From the NCBI RefSeq assembly GCF_017976235.1, contig NZ_JACVHC010000005.1, forward strand, positions 434,001 through 498,000: DNA of 64,000 nt. Direction: 5' to 3'. This DNA is from Pseudomonas anatoliensis. Its GTDB lineage: Bacteria > Pseudomonadota > Gammaproteobacteria > Pseudomonadales > Pseudomonadaceae. The position numbers and the translations under genes are program-made. Numbering within the stretch: the first letter of the stretch is position 1; each line of letters opens with the position of its first letter. Under the pieces are notes generated by a model, which was given only the letters and a program-made list of their open reading frames with translations, was not told where the DNA came from and searched no databases. This document shows positions 42,636 through 51,893 of the stretch, piece by piece.

Positions 42636-44014
42636 CCATCGACAATCGCATTCAGGTGGTGTTGATCGACGACGATCCGCATCTGCGCCAGGCCTTGGGC
42701 CAGACACTGGATCTGGCCGGGCTGAAAATCCTGCCGCTGTCTGAAGCCAAGGGTCTGGCCGGACAACTGGAACGCGACTGGCCGGGTGTGGTGGTCAGTG
42801 ACATCCGCATGCCGGGCATGGACGGTCTGGAATTGTTGAGCGAACTGCACGCTCAGGACCCGGAGCTGCCCGTGCTGCTGATCACTGGCCACGGCGATGT
42901 GCCGCTCGCCGTGCAGGCGATGCGCGCCGGCGCGTATGACTTCCTTGAAAAACCCTTCGCCAGCGACGCCCTGCTCGACAGCGTGCGCCGCGCACTGGCC
43001 CTGCGCCGCCTGGTGCTGGACAACCGCAGCCTGCGGCTGGCCCTCAGCGATCGCAACGAACTGAGCACGCGACTGGTCGGCCATTCGCCGCCGATGCTGC
43101 GCTTGCGCGAGCAGATCGGCGCGCTGGCGGCGACCAAGGCTGACGTGCTGATCCTTGGTGAAACCGGCGCCGGCAAAGAGGTTGTGGCCCGCGCGCTGCA
43201 TGACCTGTCGAGCCGTCGCAACGGTCCGTTTGTGGCGATCAATGCCGGCGCACTGGCCGAATCGGTGGTGGAAAGCGAGCTGTTCGGCCATGAGCCGGGC
43301 GCGTTCACCGGCGCGCAAAAACGCCGTATCGGCAAGTTCGAATTTGCCAATGGCGGCACCTTGTTCCTCGATGAAATCGAAAGCATGAGCATGGATGTGC
43401 AGGTGAAACTGCTGCGCATGCTGCAGGAACGAGTCGTTGAACGCCTGGGTGGTAATCAACTGATCCCGCTGGATATCCGCGTCATCGCCGCCACCAAGGA
43501 AGATTTGCGCCAGGCTGCTGATCAGGGCCGCTTCCGTGCCGACTTGTATTACCGCCTCAACGTCGCGCCGCTGCGCATCCCGCCACTACGCGAACGTGGC
43601 GAAGATGCGTTGGTGCTGTTCCAGTATTACGCCGATGAAGCCAGCGCCCGTCACGGTCTGCCGACCCACGAATTGCAACCGGCTCAACGTGCCTTGCTGC
43701 TGCGCCATACCTGGCCGGGTAACGTGCGAGAGCTGCAAAACGCGGCCGAACGTTTTGCGCTGGGCCTTGAACTGGCGCTGGATAACAGTGGTTTCGAGGG
43801 TGGCGGCACCACGGTGCAAATCACTGGCGGCGGGCTCAGCGAGCAAGTGGAAAACTTCGAGAAATCGTTGATCGCCGCCGAACTGGCGCGCACCCACGGC
43901 TCGGTACGCAGCCTCGCCGAAGCGCTGGGCATACCGCGCAAGACCCTGCACGACAAACTGCGCAAACACGGCCTCAACTTCGGTGACAACAGCCATGGGG
44001 AGGAGAACGAATGA
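42632..44014 (+). CDS. dctD: DctD-type sigma54-dependent response regulator
   Basis: A 460-residue NtrC-family activator. The receiver has VVLIDDDPHLRQALG and the phosphoryl Asp in VVVSDIRMPGMDG (near 54). The AAA+ domain has Walker A LGETGAGKEVVARA, the sigma54-contact loop ESELFGHEPGAFTGAQ and TLFLDEIESM. A Fis-type HTH closes it (SVRSLAEALGIPRKTLHDKLRKHG). It activates sigma54 promoters of dicarboxylate uptake genes, of which none is in the window. It overlaps dctB by 4 bases and the thioesterase gene by 4 bases. Confidence 0.94.
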   Translation: MTIDNRIQVVLIDDDPHLRQALGQTLDLAGLKILPLSEAKGLAGQLERDWPGVVVSDIRMPGMDGLELLSELHAQDPELPVLLITGHGDVPLAVQAMRAGAYDFLEKPFASDALLDSVRRALALRRLVLDNRSLRLALSDRNELSTRLVGHSPPMLRLREQIGALAATKADVLILGETGAGKEVVARALHDLSSRRNGPFVAINAGALAESVVESELFGHEPGAFTGAQKRRIGKFEFANGGTLFLDEIESMSMDVQVKLLRMLQERVVERLGGNQLIPLDIRVIAATKEDLRQAADQGRFRADLYYRLNVAPLRIPPLRERGEDALVLFQYYADEASARHGLPTHELQPAQRALLLRHTWPGNVRELQNAAERFALGLELALDNSGFEGGGTTVQITGGGLSEQVENFEKSLIAAELARTHGSVRSLAEALGIPRKTLHDKLRKHGLNFGDNSHGEENE

Positions 44015-44466
44015 ACCCGGACACTCACTATCTGGAATCGGTGCTGCATCACGACATCCCTCTGACCCGGGAGATGGGCCTCAAGGTGCTCGAGTGGCAG
44101 GCACAGCAATTGAGTCTGCATCTGCCGCTGGAGCCCAACGTCAATCACAAAAGCACCATGTTCGGCGGCAGTCTCTATTGCGGCGCGGTGCTGGCCGGTT
44201 GGGGCTGGTTGCATTTGCGCTTGAAGGAAGAAGGGATTACCGAAGGACACATCGTGATTCAGGAAGGGCAGATCAGTTATCCCCTGCCAGTGACGGGGGA
44301 TGCGACAGCCATATGCCCGGCGCCGGATGCGGCGGTGTGGAAGAAGTTTCTGGCGATGTATCAGCGTTATGGGCGGGCACGGTTGACGCTGAATACGTGG
44401 ATCGTCAATGCAGGGAGTGATGAGGATGCGGTGAGGTTTAGCGGGCAGTACGTTTTGCACCGTTAA
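44011..44466 (+). CDS. Thioesterase-domain protein (YiiD C-terminal type)
   Basis: A 151-residue hotdog-fold protein of the putative thioesterase type: VLHHDIPLTREMGLKVLEWQ, then LPLEPNVNHKSTMFGGSLYCGAVLAGWGWLHLRL and the C-terminal strand stretch ARLTLNTWIVNAGSDEDAVRFSGQYV. The YiiD C-terminal domain family has hydrolase-like geometry but its substrate is not known. It is translationally coupled to dctD (ATGA overlap), which is odd for a thioesterase and probably reflects a shared transcript rather than shared function. Confidence 0.82.
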   Translation: MNPDTHYLESVLHHDIPLTREMGLKVLEWQAQQLSLHLPLEPNVNHKSTMFGGSLYCGAVLAGWGWLHLRLKEEGITEGHIVIQEGQISYPLPVTGDATAICPAPDAAVWKKFLAMYQRYGRARLTLNTWIVNAGSDEDAVRFSGQYVLHR

Positions 44467-44469
44467 AGC

Positions 44470-44539
44470 AAAAGATCGCAGCCTGCGGCAGCTCCTACAG
44501 GTTGATCCATGTAGGAGCTGCCGCAGGCTGCGATCTTTT
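44470..44539. repeat. REP inverted repeat pair (perfect)
   Basis: Arms 44470-44499 and 44510-44539 are perfect 30-base reverse complements with a 10-base spacer. It fills the space between the convergent thioesterase and cysQ genes and can act as a bidirectional stem-loop at both 3' ends. Confidence 0.9.
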
Positions 44540-44543
44540 AATC

Positions 44544-45386
44544 TTAACCTCGGGCCAGCTCCAAGAGCCTGGAACGCCACGCCGCCTTCGCCGGCAGCGC
44601 CAGAAAAAACTCGTTCAGCAACGATTCCCGCGCCGGATAACAGAACGCTTCGCCCTGCAAATCCAGCACCTCACCGCCCGCCCCTTCCAGCACGCCTTGG
44701 GCCGCCGCCGTGTCCCACTGCGAAGTCGGCGCCAGTCGCGGATAGCAATCCGCCGCACCTTCGGCCAACAGGCAAAACTTCAACGAACTGCCGATATTGG
44801 CCAAGTGCAGCTCACCCAGACTCGCGCTCAACCCGGCCAGCAAGCGCTCCTGCTCGGGACTGGAATGCCGACGACTGGCTACTACGGTGAACGCTTCACC
44901 CGGCCCCGGCACGTCACGCACCTGAATCGCAACCGGTGTACCGCCCGCGTCACAGCGCCAGGCACCGAGCCCGACACCACCGACGTAGAAACGACCGTTG
45001 GTCGGCATCGATACCACACCGAATACCACCCGACCGTTTTCGATCAACGCAATATTGACGGTGAATTCCTCACTGCCGCTGATGAATTCCTTGGTGCCAT
45101 CCAGCGGGTCTACCAGCCACCAGCGCTGCCAGTTGGCACGTACGCTTTGCGCGATATTGGCATCCTCTTCGGACAGCACCGGAATACTCGGATCCAGCGC
45201 GATCAATCCGTCCACAATCACGTGGTGCGCGGCCAGATCTGCAGCGGTCACAGGTGATTCATCGGACTTGGCGGTGACTTCAACGCCTGATCGCCAGAAC
45301 GGCAAAATTGCCTCGCCAGCCTTCAATGCCAGCGCAATCACTGGCGCCATCAACGGATGGGGAAAGTTCATCGATTGCTCACTCAT
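44544..45386 (-). CDS. cysQ: 3'(2'),5'-bisphosphate nucleotidase CysQ
   Basis: A 280-residue inositol-monophosphatase-family enzyme that hydrolyses PAP/PAPS and protects sulphate assimilation. Metal-binding motifs are VLSEEDANI, WWLVDPLDGTKEFISGSEE (near 100) and QWDTAAAQGVLEGAGGEV (near 230). Its ATG overlaps the nudE stop (ATGA), so it is coupled to nudE; a second ATG five codons in is possible. The pair nudE-cysQ is a known arrangement in pseudomonads. Confidence 0.95.
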   Translation of the reverse strand: MSEQSMNFPHPLMAPVIALALKAGEAILPFWRSGVEVTAKSDESPVTAADLAAHHVIVDGLIALDPSIPVLSEEDANIAQSVRANWQRWWLVDPLDGTKEFISGSEEFTVNIALIENGRVVFGVVSMPTNGRFYVGGVGLGAWRCDAGGTPVAIQVRDVPGPGEAFTVVASRRHSSPEQERLLAGLSASLGELHLANIGSSLKFCLLAEGAADCYPRLAPTSQWDTAAAQGVLEGAGGEVLDLQGEAFCYPARESLLNEFFLALPAKAAWRSRLLELARG

Positions 45387-45949
45387 AGTTGAAAGGCACC
45401 GCGCTGGCTCAGCAAATCACGCGCCAGGTACAACGCCGCCAAGGCACGCCCTTCGGTGAATTGCGGATTCAACGCCAGCGCCGACAGTTCACGCAGGTTG
45501 ACCTTGTCGACCCGCATCGGCTCAGGCTCGTCGCCCTCCAGATGTTCTTCGTACAGCTCGGTGGCCAGCACCACCTGAATTTTCTGGCTCATGTAACCGG
45601 GCGACAGCGACAGCTCGGTCAGATGCTCCAGTTGCCGCGCGCCAAAACCGGCCTCTTCCTTGAGCTCACGCTCGGCCGCCGCCAGCACGTCTTCACCGGG
45701 TTCGATAAGGCCTTTGGGCAGGGACAATTCGTACTCGTCAGTACCGCCGCAATATTCTTCGACCAGCACCGCGTGCTCGGCATCGAGCATTGCCACGATC
45801 ATTACCGCGCCATATCCGGCACCCTTGCCCACCAGACGCTCGTAGGTGCGTTCCACACCGTTGGAAAAACGCAGCTTGAGTTCTTCGACGCAAAACAGGC
45901 GACTGGTGGCGACGATCTCGCGGGCAAGTACGGTGGGTTTCTGGCGCAT
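45383..45949 (-). CDS. nudE: ADP compounds hydrolase NudE
   Basis: A 188-residue Nudix hydrolase acting on ADP-ribose-type substrates such as ADP-ribose, NADH and Ap3A. The Nudix box GLIEPGEDVLAAAERELKEEAGFG (about 81-104) is complete, preceded by VLVEEYCGGTDEYELSLPKG. NudE-type length and order. It is divergent from yrfG, and cysQ follows with a 4-base overlap. Confidence 0.95.
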   Translation of the reverse strand: MRQKPTVLAREIVATSRLFCVEELKLRFSNGVERTYERLVGKGAGYGAVMIVAMLDAEHAVLVEEYCGGTDEYELSLPKGLIEPGEDVLAAAERELKEEAGFGARQLEHLTELSLSPGYMSQKIQVVLATELYEEHLEGDEPEPMRVDKVNLRELSALALNPQFTEGRALAALYLARDLLSQRGAFQL

Positions 45950-46037
45950 GCAAAGCTCCTTGGCGTGAACGCGCTACTATAACGCGGCTTTCCCGATTGT
46001 TTACGTCGGATATCTTTCTACCGCTCGAGACGTTGCC

Positions 46038-46700
46038 ATGCCTTCACTACCCTGGTCCGACATCGATACCGTTCTGCTGGACATGGACGGCACGCTGCTG
46101 GATTTGCACTTCGACAACCATTTCTGGCTGGAGCACTTGCCTCAGCGCTACGCCGAACTGCACGGGGTCAGCCGCGCCATGGCCGAGATGGAGTTGCAGC
46201 CGCTGTTCGAGCGCCATGCCGGGCAGTTGCAGTGGTACTGCCTGGATTTCTGGAGCAGCGAACTGAAGTTATCAGTGCGAGAGTTGAAGCAGGAAACAGC
46301 ACACCTGATCGCCCTGCGCCCCGACGCCGATACCTTTCTTGAAGCGATAAAACGCTCCGGCAAGCGGGTGATCATGATCACCAATGCGCACCGTGATTCG
46401 CTGTCGTTGAAGCTGGAGCGGATTGAACTGGCGCCCTATTTCGAGCGACTGATCAGCTCGCATGACTACGGTTTTCCCAAGGAGAATCCGCAATTCTGGG
46501 ATGCCTTGCAGGCAGATATAGATTTTGAACCGGCGCGCAGTCTGTTTATTGATGACACCTTGCCGATTCTGCGCAGTGCGCGGGATTTTGGCGTGGCGCA
46601 CCTGCTGGCAGTCAAGGAACCGGACAGCCGCAAAGGGCCGAAGGACACGGCAGAATTTGCCGCAGTGGATGACTACCGCGACCTCATTTCCGGACTCTGA
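46038..46700 (+). CDS. yrfG: GMP/IMP nucleotidase YrfG (HAD family)
   Basis: A 220-residue HAD-superfamily phosphatase. The nucleophile motif is VLLDMDGTLLDLHFDNHFW (Asp near 13), motif II is VIMITNAHRD, the Lys is in SHDYGFPKENPQFWDAL, and motif IV is SLFIDDTLPILRSARDFG. YrfG dephosphorylates IMP and GMP. It is divergent from nudE with 88 bases between, an arrangement often seen in pseudomonads. Confidence 0.93.
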   Translation: MPSLPWSDIDTVLLDMDGTLLDLHFDNHFWLEHLPQRYAELHGVSRAMAEMELQPLFERHAGQLQWYCLDFWSSELKLSVRELKQETAHLIALRPDADTFLEAIKRSGKRVIMITNAHRDSLSLKLERIELAPYFERLISSHDYGFPKENPQFWDALQADIDFEPARSLFIDDTLPILRSARDFGVAHLLAVKEPDSRKGPKDTAEFAAVDDYRDLISGL

Positions 46701-46701
46701 C

Positions 46702-46795
46702 CCCCTGTAGGAGCTGCCGCAGGCTGCGATCTTTTGATCTTGATTTTTCAAGGGCAAGATCAAAAGATCGCAGCCTGCGGCAGCTCCTACAGGGG
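46702..46795. repeat. REP inverted repeat pair, 41-base perfect arms
   Basis: Arms 46702-46742 and 46755-46795 are 41-base perfect reverse complements with a 12-base spacer, the longest perfect pair in the window. It lies between the convergent yrfG and LysM-protein genes. Confidence 0.92.
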
Positions 46796-46802
46796 TTATT
46801 GC

Positions 46803-47243
46803 TTACTCAGGAATGCGCAGTGTCTGCCCTGGGTAGATCTTGTTCACATCTTTGAGCATCGGTTTGTTGGCTTCGAAGATTTTTTGATACTTGTTGGCAT
46901 CGCCGTAAACACGCAGGGAAATTGCACTCAGTGTGTCACCCGACTTGACCACCACAAACTGCGCAGCAGCCACTACCGGGCCGGCCACCGTGATCTGATC
47001 ATCGACGCTGCCCACGCCTTCGATATTGCCCACGGCCAGCAGAATTTTCTCTTTCTCTTCCTGGCTCGCCACTTCGCCGGTAACCGTGACCTTGTCACCG
47101 TCGACCGTCGCTTGAACATTCGGATTGCCCAGCCCGACCTTGCTGATATGTTCCTTCAATTGCTCACCGGCATTGGCATTGCCCGGGGTCAGCAGATCGA
47201 TCAGTTTCTCACCGGCTTCTTTCACAAAGCTAAAAAGACTCAT
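46803..47243 (-). CDS. BON-LysM potassium-binding-type protein (Kbp/YgaU family)
   Basis: A 146-residue protein: a short helical start (MSLFSFVKEAGEKLIDLL), a BON domain (VGLGNPNVQATVDGDKVTVTG) and a C-terminal LysM domain (FVVVKSGDTLSAISLRVYGD ... PMLKDVNKIYPGQTLRIPE). It matches the Kbp/YgaU layout; the E. coli homologue is a cytosolic K+-binding protein. No signal peptide is seen, in line with that family. The start is set by AAGGAG with 9 bases to the ATG; the longer frame adds 32 poor residues. Confidence 0.9.
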   Translation of the reverse strand: MSLFSFVKEAGEKLIDLLTPGNANAGEQLKEHISKVGLGNPNVQATVDGDKVTVTGEVASQEEKEKILLAVGNIEGVGSVDDQITVAGPVVAAAQFVVVKSGDTLSAISLRVYGDANKYQKIFEANKPMLKDVNKIYPGQTLRIPE

Positions 47244-47382
47244 AGCGCACACTCCTTGATTTGGGTTCCAGACGTCAAAGCCTAGACCACCAATGACAAC
47301 CCCGGTTCCAAGCCGACCAATGACCCTGTCACCCCACAAGCGTTAGAATCGCCCACCCCCGCCAACACCCTTCGGAGCGAAG

Positions 47383-48270
47383 ATGGACATCAAGCAGCTG
47401 AAATTCCTCATCGCCCTCGACGAAACCCGTCACTTCGGCCAGGCCGCTGCGCGTTGTCACATTACGCAGCCGACGCTGTCGATGCGCCTGCGCAGTCTCG
47501 AAGAAGAACTCGACCTGCCGCTGGTCAACCGCGGTCAGCGGTTCGAAGGCTTCACCGCGCCGGGCGAGCGGGTGCTGGCGTGGGCACGCACGGTGTTGGC
47601 GGCGTATGACGGCTTACAGGCGGAAGCGGCAGCGTGCCGCGGCAATCTGGTCGGTACGTTGCGCCTGGGCGTGGTGCCGCTGTCGAGTTTCGATGCGTTG
47701 CCGCTGATGCAGCGTCTGCACGCGCAGCACCCCAACTTGCGCTTTGAATTGTCGGCGCTGAGTTCCGAACAGATCCTCGAACAACTGGCGAACAACCGCA
47801 TCGATATCGGCGTGTCCTACCTTGATCGGCTGGACAGTGAGCGCTTCGAATCCCTGGCCTTCAGCGAAACCCGCATGGGATTGCTGTATGACCAGCGTTT
47901 TTTCTCCTTCGGCGAAGCGCCGTTGAGCTGGGAAGCGCTGATCGAACTGCCACTGGGCATGCTCACCAGCGGCATGCACTTTCGCCAGTCGATCGACCAT
48001 AATTTCCACAGCCGTGGCCTGACGCCACAAACACTGCTGCAAACCGATGCCGTGCATCAATTATTACAAGCGGTGCATGGCGGGTTCTGTTGCGCGGTGA
48101 TGCCGCTGGACGGCGGGTTGGAAAACCTCACCGATCACCTGCGCCTGCAACCGATTGAAAGCGCACAAACCCTCGCCCGGTTGGGGTTCATCATGCGTCG
48201 GGGCGCACCGCGTTCAGCGCTGGCCGAGGCCTGTTTTGCGCTGTATCAAAAATCGCCAGGCGAGTCTTGA
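47383..48270 (+). CDS. LysR-family transcriptional regulator
   Basis: A 295-residue LysR regulator with MDIKQLKFLIALDETRHFGQAAA at the N-terminal helix-turn-helix, ITQPTLSMRLRSLEEELDLPLVNR as the recognition part, and an effector domain beginning near LVGTLRLGVVPLSS. The GGAGCGAAG site precedes the start. It sits directly upstream of fdhD and the fdhF-like gene in the same direction (92 bases), so it may control formate metabolism or be an autoregulated passenger. Confidence 0.9.
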   Translation: MDIKQLKFLIALDETRHFGQAAARCHITQPTLSMRLRSLEEELDLPLVNRGQRFEGFTAPGERVLAWARTVLAAYDGLQAEAAACRGNLVGTLRLGVVPLSSFDALPLMQRLHAQHPNLRFELSALSSEQILEQLANNRIDIGVSYLDRLDSERFESLAFSETRMGLLYDQRFFSFGEAPLSWEALIELPLGMLTSGMHFRQSIDHNFHSRGLTPQTLLQTDAVHQLLQAVHGGFCCAVMPLDGGLENLTDHLRLQPIESAQTLARLGFIMRRGAPRSALAEACFALYQKSPGES

Positions 48271-48362
48271 TCGACGGCATCTATCGGTAGATCAACATTA
48301 GCGATTAGACGCGACATCTTGCCGCGCCTAGTCTTAACGTTGTTCAAACCGTCGGTGATGCC

Positions 48363-49202
48363 ATGAACGCCAAGCGCCCAGCCTGCGCGGCGCCTGCAAT
48401 CGAAACGCCCGCGCCTGCCGCCAGCCAGACATACAGTTACAGCGACTTGCCTTTAGAAGAATCGGCCAGCACCGCGCTGGCCGAGGAAGTTGCGTTGGCG
48501 ATCGCCTACAACGGCATCAGCCAGGCAGTGATGCTGGTGACCCCGACGGATCTGGAAGACTTCATCGTCGGTTTCAGCCTCGGCAGCGGCATCATCGAAG
48601 ACGCCAATGAGATCTATGACCTGCAACTGACTGGCGAAGGTTCGGCGCAATACGCGCAAGTGACCATCGCCAATCGCGCCTTCTGGAATCTCAAGACCCA
48701 GCGTCGGCAACTGGCCGGCACCAGTGGCTGTGGCTTGTGCGGCGTTGAAGCGGTGGAACAGGCGTTACCCGATCTCAAGGTGTTGCCCGGTGCGCCGTTG
48801 CCGCCACTTGAATGGCTCGACGGTCTGCGCCAGCGCATCGGCGCCTTCCAGCCGCTCGGTCAGCATTGCGGTGCGGTACACGCGGCGGTGTTCATGAATG
48901 CCAGCGGCGAATTGCTGCTCGGGCGCGAAGACATCGGCCGCCACAACGCCCTCGACAAACTGATCGGCGGGCTGATCCGCCAGAAGATATCCACGGATGG
49001 CGGCCTGGCGATTGTCACCAGCCGTTGCAGTCTCGAATTGATCCAGAAAGTTTTGCGCGCCGGCATCCAGACCTTGGTCAGCCTGTCCGCACCCACAGGC
49101 CTTGCCGTGCAATGGGCCCGTCGACATAACCTCAATCTCATCCACCTGCCGCAGAAAAATGCGCCGCGGGTGTATAGCCCCGCGATGGAGAATCAAGCGT
49201 GA
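48363..49202 (+). CDS. fdhD: Formate dehydrogenase accessory sulfurtransferase FdhD
   Basis: A 279-residue FdhD protein. It moves sulfur from IscS to the Mo-bisMGD cofactor before insertion into formate dehydrogenase. The catalytic cysteine pair is in GTSGCGLCGVEAVEQAL (near 122-125), followed by the conserved FQPLGQHCGAVHAAVFMNASGE, the EDIGRHNALDKLIGG cofactor loop and SRCSLELIQKVLRAGIQTLVSLSAPTGLAVQ. Translation couples to the next gene through a GTGA overlap at 49199-49202. Confidence 0.95.
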   Translation: MNAKRPACAAPAIETPAPAASQTYSYSDLPLEESASTALAEEVALAIAYNGISQAVMLVTPTDLEDFIVGFSLGSGIIEDANEIYDLQLTGEGSAQYAQVTIANRAFWNLKTQRRQLAGTSGCGLCGVEAVEQALPDLKVLPGAPLPPLEWLDGLRQRIGAFQPLGQHCGAVHAAVFMNASGELLLGREDIGRHNALDKLIGGLIRQKISTDGGLAIVTSRCSLELIQKVLRAGIQTLVSLSAPTGLAVQWARRHNLNLIHLPQKNAPRVYSPAMENQA

Positions 49203-51547
49203 GCCAACATCATCAAGCCGACCAGAAACCTGTCCCGCGCTACAAGCCCTACAAAGGCGCAGCCGGCGGTTGGGGTGCCCTGATCAGCGTGGCTCAGGCC
49301 TGGTTGACCAGCGACAACGCGCTGAAAAACCTGCGCATTATGCTCAAGACCAACCAGAACGGCGGCTTCGACTGCCCGGGTTGCGCGTGGGGCGATTCGC
49401 CGGAAAGCGGCATGGTCAAGTTCTGCGAGAACGGCGCCAAAGCAGTGAACTGGGAAGCGACCAAGCGCCGGGTGGATGCGAAATTCTTCGCCAAACACAG
49501 CGTCACCGCGTTGCTGGAGCAGAGCGACTACTGGCTGGAATATCAGGGTCGTCTGACCGAGCCGATGGTCTACGACGCCGAGACCGACCGCTACAAACCG
49601 ATTGCCTGGAACGACGCCTACGCGCTGATCGCCAAACACCTGCAAGGCCTGTCGAGCCCGGATCAAGCCGAGTTCTACACCTCGGGTCGCGCCAGCAACG
49701 AAGCGGCGTATCTGTATCAGCTGTTCGTGCGCGCCTTTGGCACCAACAACTTTCCCGACTGCTCGAACATGTGCCACGAGGCCAGCGGCGTGGCGTTGGC
49801 GCAGAGTGTCGGTGTCGGCAAAGGCACCGTGACATTCGATGATTTCGAACACGCCGACGCGATTTTCGTCTGGGGCCAGAACCCCGGCACCAACCATCCG
49901 CGGATGCTCGAACCACTGCGTGAAGCGGTGAAACGCGGCGCTCAAGTGGTGTGCGTCAACCCGCTCAAAGAGCGTGGCCTGGAGCGTTTCCAGCACCCGC
50001 AGCACCCGATCGAGATGCTCACCAACGGCGACAAGCCGACCAACACCGCGTACTTCCGCCCGGCATTGGGTGGCGACATGGCGTTGCTGCGCGGCATGGC
50101 CAAGTTCCTTCTGCAATGGGAACGCGATGCGCAAAAGGCTGGCGCGCCGGCGGTGTTCGATCACGACTTCCTCAATGCACACAGTGCCAACGTGCTGGAA
50201 TACCTCGGCGTCGTCGACGACACGCCGTGGGAACAGATCGTCGAGCAATCCGGCCTGACCCTGATCGAGATCGAACAGGCAGCGCGCATGTACGCCACAG
50301 GCAAAAACGTGATCATGTGCTGGGCGATGGGCATCACCCAGCACCGGCATTCGGTGCCGACCATCCAGGAAATCGCCAACCTGATGCTGCTGCGCGGCAA
50401 CATCGGCAAACCGGGCGCCGGCCTGTGCCCGGTACGTGGTCACAGTAACGTGCAGGGCGACCGCACGATGGGTATCAACGAGCGCCCGCCGGTAGCGTTC
50501 CTTGATTCGCTGGAGCGTCGCTTCCAGTTCAAGGTGCCACGTCACAACGGGCACAACGTGGTCGAGGCGATCCACGCCATGGCCGAGGGCCGCGCCAAGG
50601 TGTTTATCGGTCTGGGCGGCAACTTCGCCCAAGCCACCCCGGACAGCCCGCGCACGTTCGAGGCGCTGAGCAATTGCGACCTGACCGTGCAGATCAGCAC
50701 CAAACTCAACCGTAGCCACCTGGCTCACGGTAAAGACGCGTTGATCCTGCCGTGCTTCGGTCGCACCGACATCGATATCCAGACTGAAGGCGCGCAAGCG
50801 GTCACCGTGGAAGACTCCTTCAGCATGGTTCACGCCTCCAACGGTCAGTTGCAGCCGCTGTCGAACCAGATGCGCTCAGAGCCGTCGATCGTCGCCGGTA
50901 TCGCTGCCGCGACGTTGGGCAGCAAACCGGTGGACTGGAACTGGCTGGTGGCCGATTACGGGCGTATCCGCGAGCTGATCGCCGATACCATCCCGGGCTT
51001 CAAGGAATTCAACGAAAAGATCAAAAATCCAGGTGGTTTCTACCTCGGCAACAGCGCCGGTGCACGCAAGTGGAACACGCCGTCGGGCCGCGCCAATTTC
51101 CGCGCGAACATGCTGCCTAAGGATCTGGTTCACGAACGCACCCGCGCCACCGGGCAATTGCCGGATCTGATCCTGCAATCGATGCGCTCGCACGATCAGT
51201 ACAACACCACGATTTATGGCCTCGACGACCGTTATCGCGGGGTGAAGGGCCAGCGCGATGTGCTGTTCGCCAACGAGGCCGACATCATTCGCCTGGGCTT
51301 CCGTCCGGGACAGAAAGCGGACATCGTGTCGATCTGGGACGATGGACGCGAGCGTCGGGTAAAGGGCTTCACACTGCTGGCGTTTGATATCCCTGCCGGC
51401 CAGGCCGCGGCGTATTACCCGGAAGTGAATCCACTGGTGCCGCTGGAAAGCACTGGCGACGGCAGCCATACGCCGACATCTAAGTTCATCGCGATCCGCT
51501 TGGAAGCGGCGAGTAAGACCGGATTGATCATGGCCAAGTCTGCTTAA
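49199..51547 (+). CDS. FdhF/YdeP-family molybdopterin oxidoreductase (formate dehydrogenase-like alpha subunit)
   Basis: A 782-residue Mo-bisMGD enzyme. It carries FDCPGCAWGD near residue 60, the cofactor domain with SGRASNEAAYLYQLFVRAFG and NMCHEASG (a Cys where the Mo ligand may lie), WGQNPGTNHPRML, WAMGITQHRHSVPTIQEI and GLCPVRGHSNVQGDRTMG, and a C-terminal dinucleotide-binding domain (LRSHDQYNTT-type pattern, here MRSHDQYNTTIYGLDDRYRG). No N-terminal 4Fe-4S ferredoxin domain of the full FdhF type is visible. Coupled to fdhD by a GTG start. YdeP relatives are linked to acid resistance; true formate activity is not assured. Confidence 0.9.
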   Translation: MSQHHQADQKPVPRYKPYKGAAGGWGALISVAQAWLTSDNALKNLRIMLKTNQNGGFDCPGCAWGDSPESGMVKFCENGAKAVNWEATKRRVDAKFFAKHSVTALLEQSDYWLEYQGRLTEPMVYDAETDRYKPIAWNDAYALIAKHLQGLSSPDQAEFYTSGRASNEAAYLYQLFVRAFGTNNFPDCSNMCHEASGVALAQSVGVGKGTVTFDDFEHADAIFVWGQNPGTNHPRMLEPLREAVKRGAQVVCVNPLKERGLERFQHPQHPIEMLTNGDKPTNTAYFRPALGGDMALLRGMAKFLLQWERDAQKAGAPAVFDHDFLNAHSANVLEYLGVVDDTPWEQIVEQSGLTLIEIEQAARMYATGKNVIMCWAMGITQHRHSVPTIQEIANLMLLRGNIGKPGAGLCPVRGHSNVQGDRTMGINERPPVAFLDSLERRFQFKVPRHNGHNVVEAIHAMAEGRAKVFIGLGGNFAQATPDSPRTFEALSNCDLTVQISTKLNRSHLAHGKDALILPCFGRTDIDIQTEGAQAVTVEDSFSMVHASNGQLQPLSNQMRSEPSIVAGIAAATLGSKPVDWNWLVADYGRIRELIADTIPGFKEFNEKIKNPGGFYLGNSAGARKWNTPSGRANFRANMLPKDLVHERTRATGQLPDLILQSMRSHDQYNTTIYGLDDRYRGVKGQRDVLFANEADIIRLGFRPGQKADIVSIWDDGRERRVKGFTLLAFDIPAGQAAAYYPEVNPLVPLESTGDGSHTPTSKFIAIRLEAASKTGLIMAKSA

Positions 51548-51565
51548 CGCGGCGACCGACCCATT

Positions 51566-51653
51566 GCTATCGCGAGCAGGCTCACTCCTACAGTTTTTCG
51601 TGTTCTATCTGCAGGAACGCGATCACTGTAGGAGTGAGCCAGCTCGCGATAGC
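51566..51653. repeat. REP inverted repeat pair (TGAGCC...CTCGCGAT type)
   Basis: Arms 51566-51594 and 51625-51653 are reverse complements of 29 bases with one mismatch. It is the same family as 5652-5742 and follows the fdhF-like gene stop. Confidence 0.85.
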
Positions 51654-51703
51654 GGTAGTCGACCCTGCTCATTTCTCACCAGCCTGCACTTTCCCATCGC
51701 CCA

Positions 51704-51737
51704 CAAAAAAGGCCGCTTTTTCACAAAAGCGGCCTGT
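51704..51737 (-). terminator. Hairpin with a U tract on the minus strand
   Basis: An 11-base-pair stem AGGCCGCTTTT/AAAAGCGGCCT with TCAC loop, preceded by six A. The T run that follows lies on the minus strand, although both flanking genes are on the plus strand. It could be a bidirectional terminator of the fdhF-like transcript, or the end of an unannotated minus-strand RNA. Confidence 0.6.
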
Positions 51738-51893
51738 CCGAAGTAGTTAAAGACCGGCGAAAAACGCTTAAGTTCCGCAGTTAAAACAGTAACTTGCGAA
51801 ATTGTATACAGGTCGTGCTATTCGTCGGATTTCGATTGTCACGCTTGTTACACAGCCTCAGGATCGGCGCCGTCATCCCTTTGAGGCTCCTCT

